Assembly: GCA_031216445.1 (NCBI GenBank) | Contig: CM062199.1 | Location: forward strand, 8,646,501-8,710,500 | From: Lateolabrax maculatus | Taxonomy: Eukaryota; Chordata; Actinopteri; Acropomatiformes; Lateolabracidae | DNA length: 64,000 nt | Reading direction: 5' to 3' | Shown: positions 52,722 to 61,586 of the stretch, piece after piece | Layout: each line of letters begins with the position of its first letter | Numbering within the stretch: position 1 is the first letter of the stretch | Program-made: the position numbers and the translations under genes | Notes under the pieces: generated by a model | What the model was told of the DNA's origin: nothing | The model's database searches: none | The model's input: the letters and a program-made list of their open reading frames with translations, nothing else

Positions 52722-54901
52722 TCCTACCACACCAAAGAAAACATAGACCCCCATATAAGCTCCCTGTTGGCGCTCCCAGTCAGTCGGGTCGGGGGCCGAG
52801 ACTTTAGCGTGGGGTTGACGGCTCTGTTGATCTAGCCTGAGCCTGGTGAAGGGGGGGGGGGGGGGTACAGGGGTAAGGGAGGTGAATTGAAAGAAAGAAA
52901 GAACGAAAGGAAGACAGAAAGAAAGAACGAAAGAAAGAAAGAAAACGCCGTGACTACCCCAAGCTCCAAGAGCATCTACGGTGAATGAGAGCTAATTATC
53001 TACTTTGGCACGTCCTCTCCTCGCTGTTTACGTTCTGCACACGCTAGGGGGTCAGTGGTCCGACCTCAGAGAGCCCCCAGTAATCCTCCAGCAGCTCTCA
53101 GACACTGATACATCCTCCTCCTCCTTCTTCTTTTCTCCTCTTTTGCACTTTCTCCTTTTGCCTTCTCCTCCCCCTCTATCCTGCCTCTCGTTCTTCTGTT
53201 TTTCTCCTTGCTACGATGCTTTGCTCCTCCAAATGAGTTTATTATAAGTCTTTTCTCATTTCATCCTCTACACATTACACACTATTACTTATTTGTACTT
53301 ACTTTCTTTTCTTACTATACTTTCTTCAACTCAAAACCTCTCTAAAACATATCTCTTGATGGCCAGTATGAACAGCAGGAATGATTACAGGAATGTTCAG
53401 ATCCAATGTTCACATGGGCACGTGTCTATTTTATATTATTTTAAGACACTATGACATTGTGTCTCCAAATCTAGAAAATGATCCTTGCTTAGTTTGTAAG
53501 TAAAGGCAACTTTGGTCAAAGCACATATCATTACATCCATCTGACTTGTTAGCGATACATTTTATGCTCCTTCTTAGGTTAAATATGACACAATTTCACA
53601 TCAAGTGCCTCTAGCTGATATTAGTGTCACTTTTGATTCAAAAATACAGATTTGTCCACCTTAATTCATTTCTAGCCATTTTTTCTTAAAAGAACTTTAA
53701 GTTTAGTTTGACATTTTGGGAAATTCAACTGGTTTATTGCTGAGAGTTAGATGAGAAGATCAAGACCACCCTCATGTCTGTCGGTTAAATATGAAGTCAG
53801 CAGGTGATTGCTTATGGCCTGCATAAATAGAGATCCTGTCTGTGTAATTCTTGATGAGAAAACATTTCCCAAAATGTCAAACTATTCCTTTAAGCCTAGG
53901 CTACAGCCTCCAGTTCTACACAACCATTGCTAAATCACAACTTCCAGTTAGTCCTGATTAACCCCTAAACAACGTTTTAAATTACAGATAACATGTCAGA
54001 CAAGTTGTAAAACTGCAGGAAACATGCTGATATATTTTGGCTTCGAGTCAGTCATTCAGTGACTGACAGTCCAAAAAACTTGGCTCTGTTCCTCCGTTAT
54101 CCACGGCTAGAGATTGCGAATGTTTACACACACATCCTCATCCGCCGCCGTCTCTCTCAAGTTAATGCTGCCTAATTTGTCCTTCAATGGACCTGCTGTT
54201 CACCTCTCTATCTTTAAGCCTGATAGACCGTGTGCCCTCTGCAAACCTTAGCCCCGTTTAACTCACACACACACACACACACACACACGCACCCACACAC
54301 ACACAAACACACACACACAAGTTTGTACAGCTATAATTGTGAGGACATTCATTGACATAATGCATTCCCTAGCCCCTTACCCTAACCTTAACCATCAAAA
54401 CTAAATGCCTGACCCCAACCCTTACCCTGATCTTAACCTAAACTTGATTCTAACCTGAACCTTAAAACCAAGTCTTCACCCTCAAACAGCCCGTTGAAGG
54501 GGTCAAAATGTCCTCACTCCCATGGTCTAAAACTCAAACTGGTTCTCACAAAGATAGTTGTACAACAGCACACACACAGACACACACATACAGACACACA
54601 CATACAGACACACACACAGACACTCCCAAAGGCCTATTACACACAGAGGAACATACAGTAAAGTAAGCTAGCATCAACCAGGGGGGACTGACACACACAC
54701 ACACACACACACACACACTGACACACCCAGAGCCCCTCTCATGACATCCTGGCGGCCATGCGGCAGGCATTCCACTTGTGGGACAGCCCATAGCCTTTAA
54801 TCCCAGCCTGGCTCCCGCCAAAAGCTCCCCGGACGACAGAACGCCTGCCACGGAGGATGTGCCACCATAAAACAAGCAGTGCTCCTCCAACCGCACACAC
54901 A

Positions 54902-54950
<49 letters not shown>

Positions 54951-57900
54951 CCCCTTACCCTCAGTGCCCCTCTGCTCTCTCATTTCATCTCTGTCTGGTT
55001 CCTACTCTCACCTTGTTCTTTAGTTCATTCAGTACTCTCTCTGGATTGTTCCTCATCTCTTCTACTGCTATTTCTCTCTGCTCTTTCAGTAGCATGCTCA
55101 CTCACTCATTGTGCCAGCACACACACACACACACAGTGTCCCACCCAGTAAAGCCCCTCTCTGTGCTCTCAGTACAGTTTAGTGACTCCTGGCCTTTGTG
55201 AATGCTCTGCAACAGATTTCCAGAAGTTAGATTACAGCCACAGACAATTCAGCAGGTCCACACTAGTGGCTGTGTTTACACTGAGCAGGCAGAGATTTCA
55301 GGGGAACAATTTATCTTCTTTTATCCAGTCTATGGGAACAACACAGGATTAAAAGGAAAGCACATTTCTGCATACATTCTCCCTCACTAATTTTTTACAT
55401 TTTACATGGGATTTACATGGGTTTCTTTACATTACTCCAATATTCTTTACGTATTTTTGTACTTAGCTAGACAACAAAAAAAAGATAGTACTCAAGTTGC
55501 TTCACAGTTGTGGCAGTTATATCAACTGAAAATACATTAGAGGAATAGTTTGACACTTTGGCAAATTTGTTTATTTGCTATTTTGGCGAGAATTAGATGA
55601 AAAGATTGATGCCACTCTCATATCTGTCTGCTATGTATTGAGTTAGAGCAAAGAGCAGTTAGCTAAGCATAGCACAAAAACAATCTGCCTACCAAAACTT
55701 CCAAAGCTCACGTAGCACATTGTATCTCGGTTGTTCAATACGAACACCAACAGAAATGTAAAAGTGGCATTTTGTGGATTTACTGGGAGTTACTTGTAAC
55801 TTACTGTCACTATTTCCAGTCAACCAGTGGAGACATCAGGAAGTCACTGCACCCGGCTGCTGGTCACCAAGAAATAGTTAAAACCTTAACTGCATGTCGG
55901 TAGTCGGATTGTTAGACTTAGGACAGAACCAGGCTAGCAGTTCACCTCTGCTTTCAGCCTAATCACATTCACATATTTAGTTTAATTTTACATTTGAATA
56001 ACCCAGACTGCATTTCTTCAATACTCATTGTACCTACAATGATCTAACATCCCACTCCATGTATAGACAGTACAAATGTCATATCCTAAAATCCATACTT
56101 ACAAAATAATTCCAGTTCCTGCCATAGGTGTAAGTGATATAATATGAAGTAATGGTTTAGATAATTTATCTATGCAAAATAAACTGTGCCAATCCTAACG
56201 ATTCTACAGTATTATGTTCCTTTTTGGATACATTTCAGTTGAAGACTTGGATTCCTCAAAACACTCACAACAACATATCTAATTGGAGCTCTTATTTTGT
56301 AAGAAAAATATATTTAGCATATTCTTTTAAAGCGCCTTTGTATCCTCACAGCATGTTGTAAAAGTCTTGACCAAAAGGACTAATTCATGACATCTTCTTA
56401 AGAACAGTTACACGTTTAATTAAGGCAAACTATTATGTAAGCTTTTCTTAAACTTTTACATTCAAATGAAGCTATATCACCACAGGTACAGGTTCCAGCT
56501 CATAAAACTGCTGGAAGATGTGTTGTCCCCAAAGCCAGCCCCTCATTCACTGCCTGTCTCAAACTCACTGACATTATTCATTAAAACTTGGCTTTGGGGA
56601 ATGTGTTAAATGTCTGCTGAAAATGTTCCAAAACCTCCAAAGGTGTCTCATTTGGGGACCATTACACACATGTCAACACACAGTTTACAAAAAGCCCATC
56701 AGAAACTGTTCCAACTAACCAAACGCAGGTTGGTTTGATAAACATTCTCCTAATCATCTCAACACTGGCATGGATTAGGTTTCCCCTCTGGCTCGACAAA
56801 AGCACAGGGGCTACAGTATGACTAATCCACTGAACTTGTAAATAGTTGTAAATGGTGTCAGGGCAGAGAAAACAATGAGAGGGAAGGGGACTTCCTGTGT
56901 TTATAGAGGACGGGGGCAGACCCCAAATGAGTCAGTGCACCAGATTACTCCGTTGTCCACCCATCCATCCATGCACCCATATAGCTTCACTATCTTTAAA
57001 TTTTGATTTAATTACATTTCACTGTCCTGCAGTTAAACTATGTGAACACTGTGCTGTCCTTGCAGTGTCTGTGCACAGTATGCACTTATGTCCATCTCCT
57101 GTCCTCTTGTCCTTTTATTACTTTAGAAGAGGATTAAACACTTTGGGCAGGTAGAGCTTGGTATAACCAGCCCAGACTGTCCCAACAGCCTGGCCCAACC
57201 AGGGCCCTGGCTTGATTTATGAACAGAGAGGGAGAGGATGAGCGTAGGGGGCCGAACATGAAGCGGACAGGAGGGAGACAGAGAGTGATCTCTTTCTCTC
57301 TCGCGCTTTATCTCTCTTTCTCTCTCTCTCTCCCTGTGTCTGTGCCTACTGCCTACTTCAGCAGTTTCACAATCCCCAACTGGCCGGTCAGCCAACCAGC
57401 CAAGCAGGCCGTGCTGCTCCGTTCCACTCACACATGAACAGCAGCAGTGCAACAACAGGAAAGGGCCTCCTCTGCTTTCACTTGCAGGTCCTGTCTCCAA
57501 CCTCCCTGGGGGTGGATCTTGTTATTATCATTAATAACTGTAGCTCGAGCAGAGATAAACCCTCAGAATTCCAAAACTCTTGGTTTTGTTTATGAGATGG
57601 TGTTGCAAGAACAGATAAATTGGGGGTCTATTAAAATGTTTTCTATTTTGGACAAAGGTCTGCTCATCACAGGGAGAGGGCTGCTGTGTGTGATTAAAGA
57701 CTGGCATCTAGTGGTGAATACAGAGCATTGCTGACGCCAGTGTTGCACTGCAACTGCACCCTGTAATATGTGTGTTCACTCTCTCCCTCAACAGTGCTAT
57801 TTTGACTTAAAGGCATTTTTTGATAGTTTTTGCTATGAGTCATGTAAATCACATTAAATAGTGGTTTGCCTGACAAAAATTGAAAGCAGTAAACTAGGTA

Positions 57901-58239
57901 CAAAGAAAAGTTAAGCATTTTCTTAACTGTATACGACCTCCTGAAAATGATGGGGAAAAGATAGACAGCCTTTATTATCTCCTCCACTTTACTAATCTTT
58001 GTCATTTAATTTTTTTGTTACTTCCAGGAGGACGGAGGAAGAATGAGCGAAGAGAACGGAGGAATCGCAACAACCGGAAAGATAAGGAGAACCAGGAGGG
58101 GCGACGGGAGAGGAAGAGAGAGAGGGAGAGAGACACAGGTGAACGTGAGGACTCTGATAACAGGAACAAAACGGAGCACAGGCATCGCAGAGGCCACGAC
58201 ACAGACCCAGTCTCCCCTGAAGGCGGCCTCGTACAGTAG
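44839..58239 (+). CDS. rspo3: R-spondin 3 with three furin-like repeats (6 coding exons)
   Basis: Secreted Wnt/beta-catenin enhancer. R-spondins bind LGR4-6 and ZNRF3/RNF43, clearing these ligases so that Frizzled accumulates. The predicted join is 44839-44938, 49792-49986 (or 49789), 50585-50728, 50946-51092, 51327-51512 and 58028-58239. All introns are GT-AG and phase 1, giving 327 aa. Order: signal peptide (about 1-21), FU1 (about 35-98), FU2 (99-146), an extra FU3 (147-195), thrombospondin type 1 repeat (196-257, W203/W206, CGFKRG) and a basic Arg/Lys tail. R69 and Q74 match the FU1 residues that contact ZNRF3/RNF43; F108 and F112 match the FU2 LGR clamp. Human RSPO3 has 272 aa and two FU repeats, so the third is unusual. 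Identity is secure from MKQIGVC, CFNKNFCT and VHCEV. Splice sites are inferred from sequence. Confidence 0.93.
44939..49788 (+). other. rspo3: rspo3 intron 1
   Basis: Intron of about 4.85 kb. The first part is AT-rich. A CpG-richer block lies at about 45,560-45,850 (CGTCGTGATACC, GGTCGCCGCTCTTGGCGCGC) and contains GCTTAATTGGATGAATTAAT, a run of homeodomain-type ATTA cores. It could be an intronic regulatory element or part of an extended CpG island. No coding exon is seen in it. Confidence 0.6.
49792..49986 (+). CDS. rspo3: rspo3 coding exon 2: furin-like repeat 1
   Basis: It encodes ISGVSSGCQQGGCLTCSDYN through ERIGMKQIGVCMTSC to RNTCT, closely matching human FU1. R69 and Q74 correspond to RSPO1 R66 and Q71, which bind ZNRF3/RNF43. 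The acceptor is a CAGCAG (NAGNAG) tandem. Starting at 49,792 gives ...HKQISG; starting at 49,789 gives ...HKPEISG. The donor is GTAAGA at 49,987. Confidence 0.9.
50585..50728 (+). CDS. rspo3: rspo3 coding exon 3: furin-like repeat 2
   Basis: It encodes KCRSECDSCFNKNFCTRC through GKCQENCPEG to RECVS. Eight cysteines have spacings 4-3-6-3-11-4-13. F108 and F112 match the two FU2 phenylalanines (RSPO1 F106/F110) that insert into LGR. The acceptor is TCTGTCAG|AG and the donor is A|GTGAGT at 50,729. It is 144 nt long and phase 1 at both ends. Confidence 0.92.
50946..51092 (+). CDS. rspo3: rspo3 extra exon: third furin-like repeat
   Basis: A 147-nt exon with acceptor CTTTTGTCTTTGCAG and donor G|GTCAGT. 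It encodes KCPAECETCVNSETCTRCRP through SGRCHHVCPEDYEPN to MECTAQ. The eight cysteines have spacing 4-3-6-3-11-4-13, identical to FU2, and KC..EC, CTRCR, G[KR]C and CPE are shared, so it is probably an old tandem duplication of exon 3. V156 and T160 replace the two LGR-contacting phenylalanines. Phase 1 on both sides makes it an in-frame cassette. Human RSPO3 has no counterpart. Confidence 0.88.
51327..51512 (+). CDS. rspo3: rspo3 coding exon: thrombospondin type 1 repeat
   Basis: It encodes VHCEVDEWSEWSPCSRSG, then TCGFKRGQETRTRQ, through PCPEISEIKEC to KRRKCP. The WSEWSPC tryptophan ladder and six-cysteine pattern are typical of the TSP1 domain of R-spondins, which binds heparan sulfate proteoglycans. 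The acceptor is TTCCCGTCAG and the donor is G|GTAAGG at 51,513. Confidence 0.92.
52149..52396. repeat. (TG)n and (CA)n in inverted arrangement
   Basis: TG-rich run at 52,149-52,216 (with a CGTG interruption), about 120 bases of other sequence, then a CA-rich run at 52,337-52,396. The two are complementary and could form an intronic hairpin. Confidence 0.9.
52680..52721. repeat. (CA)n microsatellite
   Basis: CA run interrupted once by a T. Confidence 0.95.
52851..52945. repeat. Poly(G) run and GAAA tract
   Basis: Fifteen consecutive Gs at 52,851-52,865 are followed at 52,889-52,945 by an imperfect (GAAA)n purine tract. Confidence 0.9.
53696..53893. mobile_element. Fold-back element, short copy with both TIRs
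   Basis: The left end, starting TTTAAGTTTAGTTTGACATT and running into TTGGGAAATTC, mirrors the right end CATTTCCCAAAATGTCAAAC followed by TATTCCTTTAA. The interior retains GAGAGTTAGATGAGAAGATC and CCCTCATGTCTGTCGGTTAA, shared with the other copies, but the central part is deleted. It is about 198 bases, versus 517 for the copy at 39,944. Confidence 0.8.
54263..54319. repeat. (CA)n microsatellite
   Basis: Interrupted CA run of about 57 bases directly preceding the CCCTAA-like repeat. Confidence 0.95.
54320..54560. repeat. Degenerate CCCTAA-like interspersed repeat
   Basis: It begins near AATTGTGAGGACATTCATTG, continues through CCCTAGCCCCTTACCCTAAC, CTTAACCATCAAAACTAAAT and CCTTAAAACCAAGTCTT, and ends near TTCTCACAAAGATAG. 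Degenerate telomere-like CCCTAAC units are embedded in flanks that I recall as a common fish interspersed repeat usually bordered by CA microsatellites, as here on both sides. It is an interspersed element, not a true telomeric array. Confidence 0.6.
54690..54948. repeat. Two (CA)n microsatellites
   Basis: CA runs at 54,690-54,718 and 54,894-54,948 (the latter about 55 bases). Between them lies unique-looking sequence of about 175 bases. The Cys/Val and Thr/His ORFs over this region are artefacts of the repeats. Confidence 0.92.
55538..55965. mobile_element. Fold-back element, right end lost
   Basis: The left end reads TTAGAGGAATAGTTTGACAC. The body keeps GCGAGAATTAGATGAAAAGA, CTCATATCTGTCTGCTATG, TTAGCTAAGCATAGCACA and GAAGTCACTGCACCCGGCTG. 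The right arm is partial (GGACAGAACCAGGCTAGC followed by TTTCAGCC), and no right terminal repeat is seen. Confidence 0.65.
58028..58239 (+). CDS. rspo3: rspo3 last coding exon: basic tail
   Basis: The acceptor TTACTTCCAG opens an exon encoding a strongly basic tail beginning GGRRKNERRERRNRNNRKDK and ending SPEGGLVQ with stop TAG at 58,237-58,239. Arg/Lys-rich C-termini are typical of R-spondins and contribute to glycosaminoglycan binding and a nuclear-localisation-like signal. The tail is more Arg-rich than the human KKRK-type tail. Confidence 0.9.
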
Positions 58240-59075
58240 CGCCCTGGACAGACAAAGTCTAGCGCCTCCCCATCCTCCTCCTGTTATCCTCCCATTCTTC
58301 CTTCTCCAAAACTTCCCCAACCTCACCCACTGTTCACCCCCCTCGACCCCTCTCTGCAGGGGTGTTGCTGCTACCTGTATGATTTGAATATAATGTTTAT
58401 GCACAAGCGGGATGGGGCACATTCAGCCACAAGTCTTGGGCCACTATGGACATTAAAAAGTCTTTTTTTCTACCCTGTAGCCTCTACTCCTTCACTTCCA
58501 CCACTGAGAGAGTGTCTCTATTGAAAAGTGCAGGAGACACTGCTGTTGGGACTGAAGAACAAAGTGAGAAATGTCTGTGACTGTGTGGAGAACTGGCAGA
58601 CAGACGGACAGAGAGACAAAGACGTTATACTATGTGCTTGTTGATATGGTTATTTAATGGGGCCCTGGTACAACATTGCGCATCTTGGTTTTTGAATGTA
58701 GATTTTGCAACAGTATGTAGAACAATTGTTTATTATTGTTGTTCCTGTTCTTTAGATCTCTTTATTTTATTTGGTGCAGAATTTGTAAAGAAAAAGTAAA
58801 AGTGAGTGTGCTATTGCCATCTTGTTACATCTTCATAATCACTGCAAATGGCAGATGTAGGAGAACCTGCATGCTGTAAATCAAAGGAGTAAACTGAAAA
58901 CCATTAACATGTGTTCTGTATGTCTTGGACAAAAGCTAGTTTTATCCAGATAAGTGATAAATCTAATCTACCATTGGTTTTTCTTTTTGTGTAAATGGAA
59001 TCTGTGCCCTCGGTAAAGCTCCTTGACTAGGAACCAAACGCACCTGTATGTCCAATAAAACTATAATGGGTTTGT
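58240..59075 (+). other. rspo3: rspo3 3' UTR
   Basis: Non-coding sequence from the rspo3 stop to just past the poly(A) signal. It is moderately AT-rich in its distal half. The end is inferred from the AATAAA at 59,054. Confidence 0.7.
59054..59059 (+). terminator. rspo3: rspo3 polyadenylation signal
   Basis: AATAAA in GTCCAATAAAACTATAATGG, about 815 bases after the stop, followed by GT-rich sequence (GGGTTTGTACCTGTGTCTG) typical of a downstream element. Confidence 0.75.
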
Positions 59076-59800
59076 ACCTGTGTCTGCTATCTGTTTCCTC
59101 ATCCACATGCCATCTTATGCAATCCACTTGAACATGCTTACAACCCTCTCTGAGTAAATGGAGAGTGACTCAGAACAGTATGCAGCTATTATTTACTGAT
59201 TTAAATGTTGCCATGGGCTCATTCGAGTGAAAACTGTAGTGGTAGTAACATATACCAAGCTAACAATAAGTAATAGTGGTGTTTTGTCCATGTCCATTTT
59301 TTCCATATAATCCTAATATACCTACGATAACTTCTCAGCACATATTGTGAATCATCAAACATACAGTTTAAATAAATCAAACTACCTGCAGTCCTCATTC
59401 TTTAACTGAAAAACCACAATAGTGGTTATTTATTGGTTTGTTTTCTAAAAGGAAAATAGCCCCCCTTTCATTTTTCTGCAAATAAGCAACCATGACAACT
59501 ACTTTCATTTAACTCCAACTGCAAGTTCTTCAAAGCAAGTTCTATATTTCCTTTCTTAATTCAAGTGTATAATTAATTTGAATCAATTATCTAATATTAA
59601 GTTATATGCATTACACTAACCCATATCTAAACTATTTCAGTGATTATAAAGTTTGTCAATGAAAGGAATGACAATCACTTTCATATGGATTAACCTGCTT
59701 AATTTCATTAAAAGCATCAGTGGCCCTTTACATCTGAAACTGACCAAATGTTAACTGTCAAGCCACATTTTTTTTTTATGTAACACAAACAAGAAATAAA
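59076..59800. other. Intergenic spacer between converging rspo3 and mdh2
   Basis: About 0.7 kb of AT-rich DNA between the two convergent 3' ends. A run of 10 Ts at 59,768-59,777 lies just beyond the mdh2 poly(A) signals. It could be a poly(A) remnant of a retrocopy read on the minus strand. Nothing else is recognised. Confidence 0.5.
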
Positions 59801-60242
59801 GAATCATTTTTAAAGCTAAGTTGTTTATTTATTGGTGGAGTATTTTGCTCATCAGTAACATCTATTTGCACCAACAGGCATGATGACAGTATTCCCTCCT
59901 CATTGATACAGCAAAGAAATCCCCACTACTCCAGACTGTACATGAAAATATATGAAATTCTTTTAAATTTCAAAATATAGATAAGTTACAGTACAGTATG
60001 TACACAAATCATAGGTGCAATGTAAAGCCACGTTTGTCAAGGTAAGGGAAATGATACATAATAGAGGACAATGCTTAAAACCAGGATGTCTGTGTCAAGA
60101 TGACCTTACTGCTCAAACAAAAACAAAAGAGGAAACACTGTGACAGATCTTGAGATTTTACCGAGATGCCTTTTTAAGTTAAGACAGAACAACTTATTAA
60201 TCACAGCTGCTGTTTGTTTTCAACTAACTAAATGTCCCCTGT
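59801..60242 (-). other. mdh2: mdh2 3' UTR with poly(A) signals
   Basis: AT-rich sequence downstream of the mdh2 stop on the minus strand. Two overlapping AATAAA signals (TTTATT on the plus strand) lie at 59,824-59,829 and 59,828-59,833, about 415 bases past the stop. Confidence 0.65.
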
Positions 60243-61256
60243 TCACTTCATGTTAGCCACAAAATCCTCCCCCTTCTTGATTGAAGCCTTCAGCTCATCC
60301 ATGGCGTCTGCAACCAGCTTCTCCTCGAAGGCGGTCAGCTTGCCCAGCCCAAGGTTCTTCTCAATGCCGCTCTTGCCCAGGAGAATAGGTGTGGAGAAGT
60401 ACTTGCTCTCGGTCTCCTCAGACCTGACGTAGGAACACTCCACCACACCCTCCTTTCCATTGATGGCGTCCAGGACGGAGAAGGTGAAGCGGGCACCGGC
60501 ATAGGCCATGGAGAGGGTAGCAGATCCAGCTCCGGCCTTGGCCTTCACCACCTCTGTGCCGGCCTCCTGGATCCTGCCGGTCAGAGCAGCCAGCTGGTCG
60601 GCAGGGAACTCTACCTTCGGTGTGCACTGGGAAATCAGGGGAATGATGGTCTTCCCTGCGTGACCTCCAATGACTGGCACACTGACGCGAGCTGGGTCGA
60701 GGCCTTTGAGCTCCGCCACGAAGGCGTTTGCTCTGACAATGTCCAGGGTCGTGACACCAAACACTCTGTTGGGGTTGTAGACGCCATGCTTCTTCATGAC
60801 CTCTGATGTAATAGGGATGGTGGAGTTGACGGGGTTGGCGATGACACAGATCATAGCCTCGGGGCAGTTGCGGGCGCAGGCATCGGCCAGGGTGGCCACG
60901 ATGGTGGCGTTGGTGTTGAAGAGGTCATCGCGGGTCATGCCAGGTTTCCTGGGCACCCCGGCGGGGATGACCACGACGTCGCAGCCCTGCAGGGCGGCGT
61001 CGAGCTGGTCGGGGCCCATGTGGCCGGTCACCTGGGCCCGTGTCTCGATGTGGCTGAGATCGGCGGCCACCCCGGGTGTGTGGGCAATATCGTACAGGGA
61101 GAGGTGACTCACCAGGGGGCTATTCTTGAGAAGCAGAGACAGCGGCTGGCCTATGCCGCCCGACGCTCCGAGCACCGCCACCTTGGCGTTGTTCTGCGAC
61201 GTGGTGGACAGGCTCCGAGCCAGGCCGACGGCAGGTCTCACGGCACGGGAAAACAT
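60243..61256 (-). CDS. mdh2: Mitochondrial malate dehydrogenase, intronless
   Basis: NAD-dependent malate dehydrogenase of the mitochondrial matrix, interconverting malate and oxaloacetate in the TCA cycle and malate-aspartate shuttle. The 337-aa ORF (human MDH2 has 338) is complete. Features: Arg/Ser-rich mitochondrial presequence (about 1-24), Rossmann loop GASGGIG (30-36), NAD-ribose Asp56, substrate arginines R103, R109 and R175, NPVNS (141-145), and the catalytic D172/H199 pair in LDIVRA and GGHAGKT. Termini align with the family and every key residue is present, so it looks functional. Mammalian MDH2 is split into several exons, but this copy has none and is GC-rich with G/C-ending codons. 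It is convergent with rspo3 and divergent from rnf146. It is either a retrogene or an intron-loss allele of the main gene; only the rest of the genome can decide. Confidence 0.96.
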   Translation of the reverse strand: MFSRAVRPAVGLARSLSTTSQNNAKVAVLGASGGIGQPLSLLLKNSPLVSHLSLYDIAHTPGVAADLSHIETRAQVTGHMGPDQLDAALQGCDVVVIPAGVPRKPGMTRDDLFNTNATIVATLADACARNCPEAMICVIANPVNSTIPITSEVMKKHGVYNPNRVFGVTTLDIVRANAFVAELKGLDPARVSVPVIGGHAGKTIIPLISQCTPKVEFPADQLAALTGRIQEAGTEVVKAKAGAGSATLSMAYAGARFTFSVLDAINGKEGVVECSYVRSEETESKYFSTPILLGKSGIEKNLGLGKLTAFEEKLVADAMDELKASIKKGEDFVANMK

Positions 61257-61586
61257 TTCGCTTCTGTTGGTTCGTTTCTTTGCGTCGGAGGGAAAATAAA
61301 AGCAGTGTTAGAGCCCCTCTCCTCTGTGACACCAACGTCCTCTAGCCACGAGCGAACAGGAAGACACGGCAAACCGTCACGCGTCGAGCGTAAGGCGGAC
61401 GTTGGACTGTACGTCGAATGACGTCAGCGCGCACTCTGACGTCGTCGACGTCGTCATCTCGGCTCTTCGTGTTTTCGGAGGAAAACAAAAGCACAGTTAT
61501 CGCTGGAAGTCGGTGAATTAGCGCTGGACGTTGGTGCCCTTACGCGAATTGTAACCGAACACCAGAGCAAACGCTGATATCTGAAG
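61257..61586. promoter_or_regulatory. Bidirectional CpG-rich promoter, mdh2 / rnf146
   Basis: A CpG-dense interval between divergent genes. A perfect CRE palindrome TGACGTCA sits at 61,419-61,426. It is followed by TGACGTCG (61,438-61,445) and a GTCGTCGACGTCGTCA cluster ending at about 61,457, suggesting CREB/ATF input. No TATA box is evident, as is usual for housekeeping bidirectional promoters. The mdh2 leader runs leftward from here. A candidate rnf146 non-coding exon ends at 61,586 before the donor GTACGG. Start sites are inferred. Confidence 0.65.

Larger units (their letters stand above)
51513..58027 (+). other. rspo3: rspo3 intron 5, repeat-rich
   Basis: A 6.5-kb intron containing most of the gene's microsatellites: (TG)n 52,149-52,216, (CA)n 52,337-52,396, 52,680-52,721, 54,263-54,319, 54,690-54,718, 54,894-54,948 and 55,118-55,135. 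It also has a 15-G run (52,851-52,865), a GAAA tract (52,889-52,945), two fold-back element copies and a CCCTAA-like repeat. Short ORFs on both strands are low-complexity products of these tracts. No coding exon is supported. Confidence 0.75.

Noticed and set aside
54360..54475. Interstitial telomere from a chromosome fusion
   Set aside because: The CCCTAA units are few and degenerate, sit inside unique-looking repeat flanks with CA tracts, and fit a common fish interspersed repeat better.
54546..55201. ORFs of up to 145 aa in rspo3 intron 5
   Set aside because: CA-repeat artefacts with poly-Cys/Val or poly-Thr/His composition.
60796..61421. Plus-strand ORFs over mdh2
   Set aside because: Antisense shadows of the GC-rich mdh2 coding sequence.
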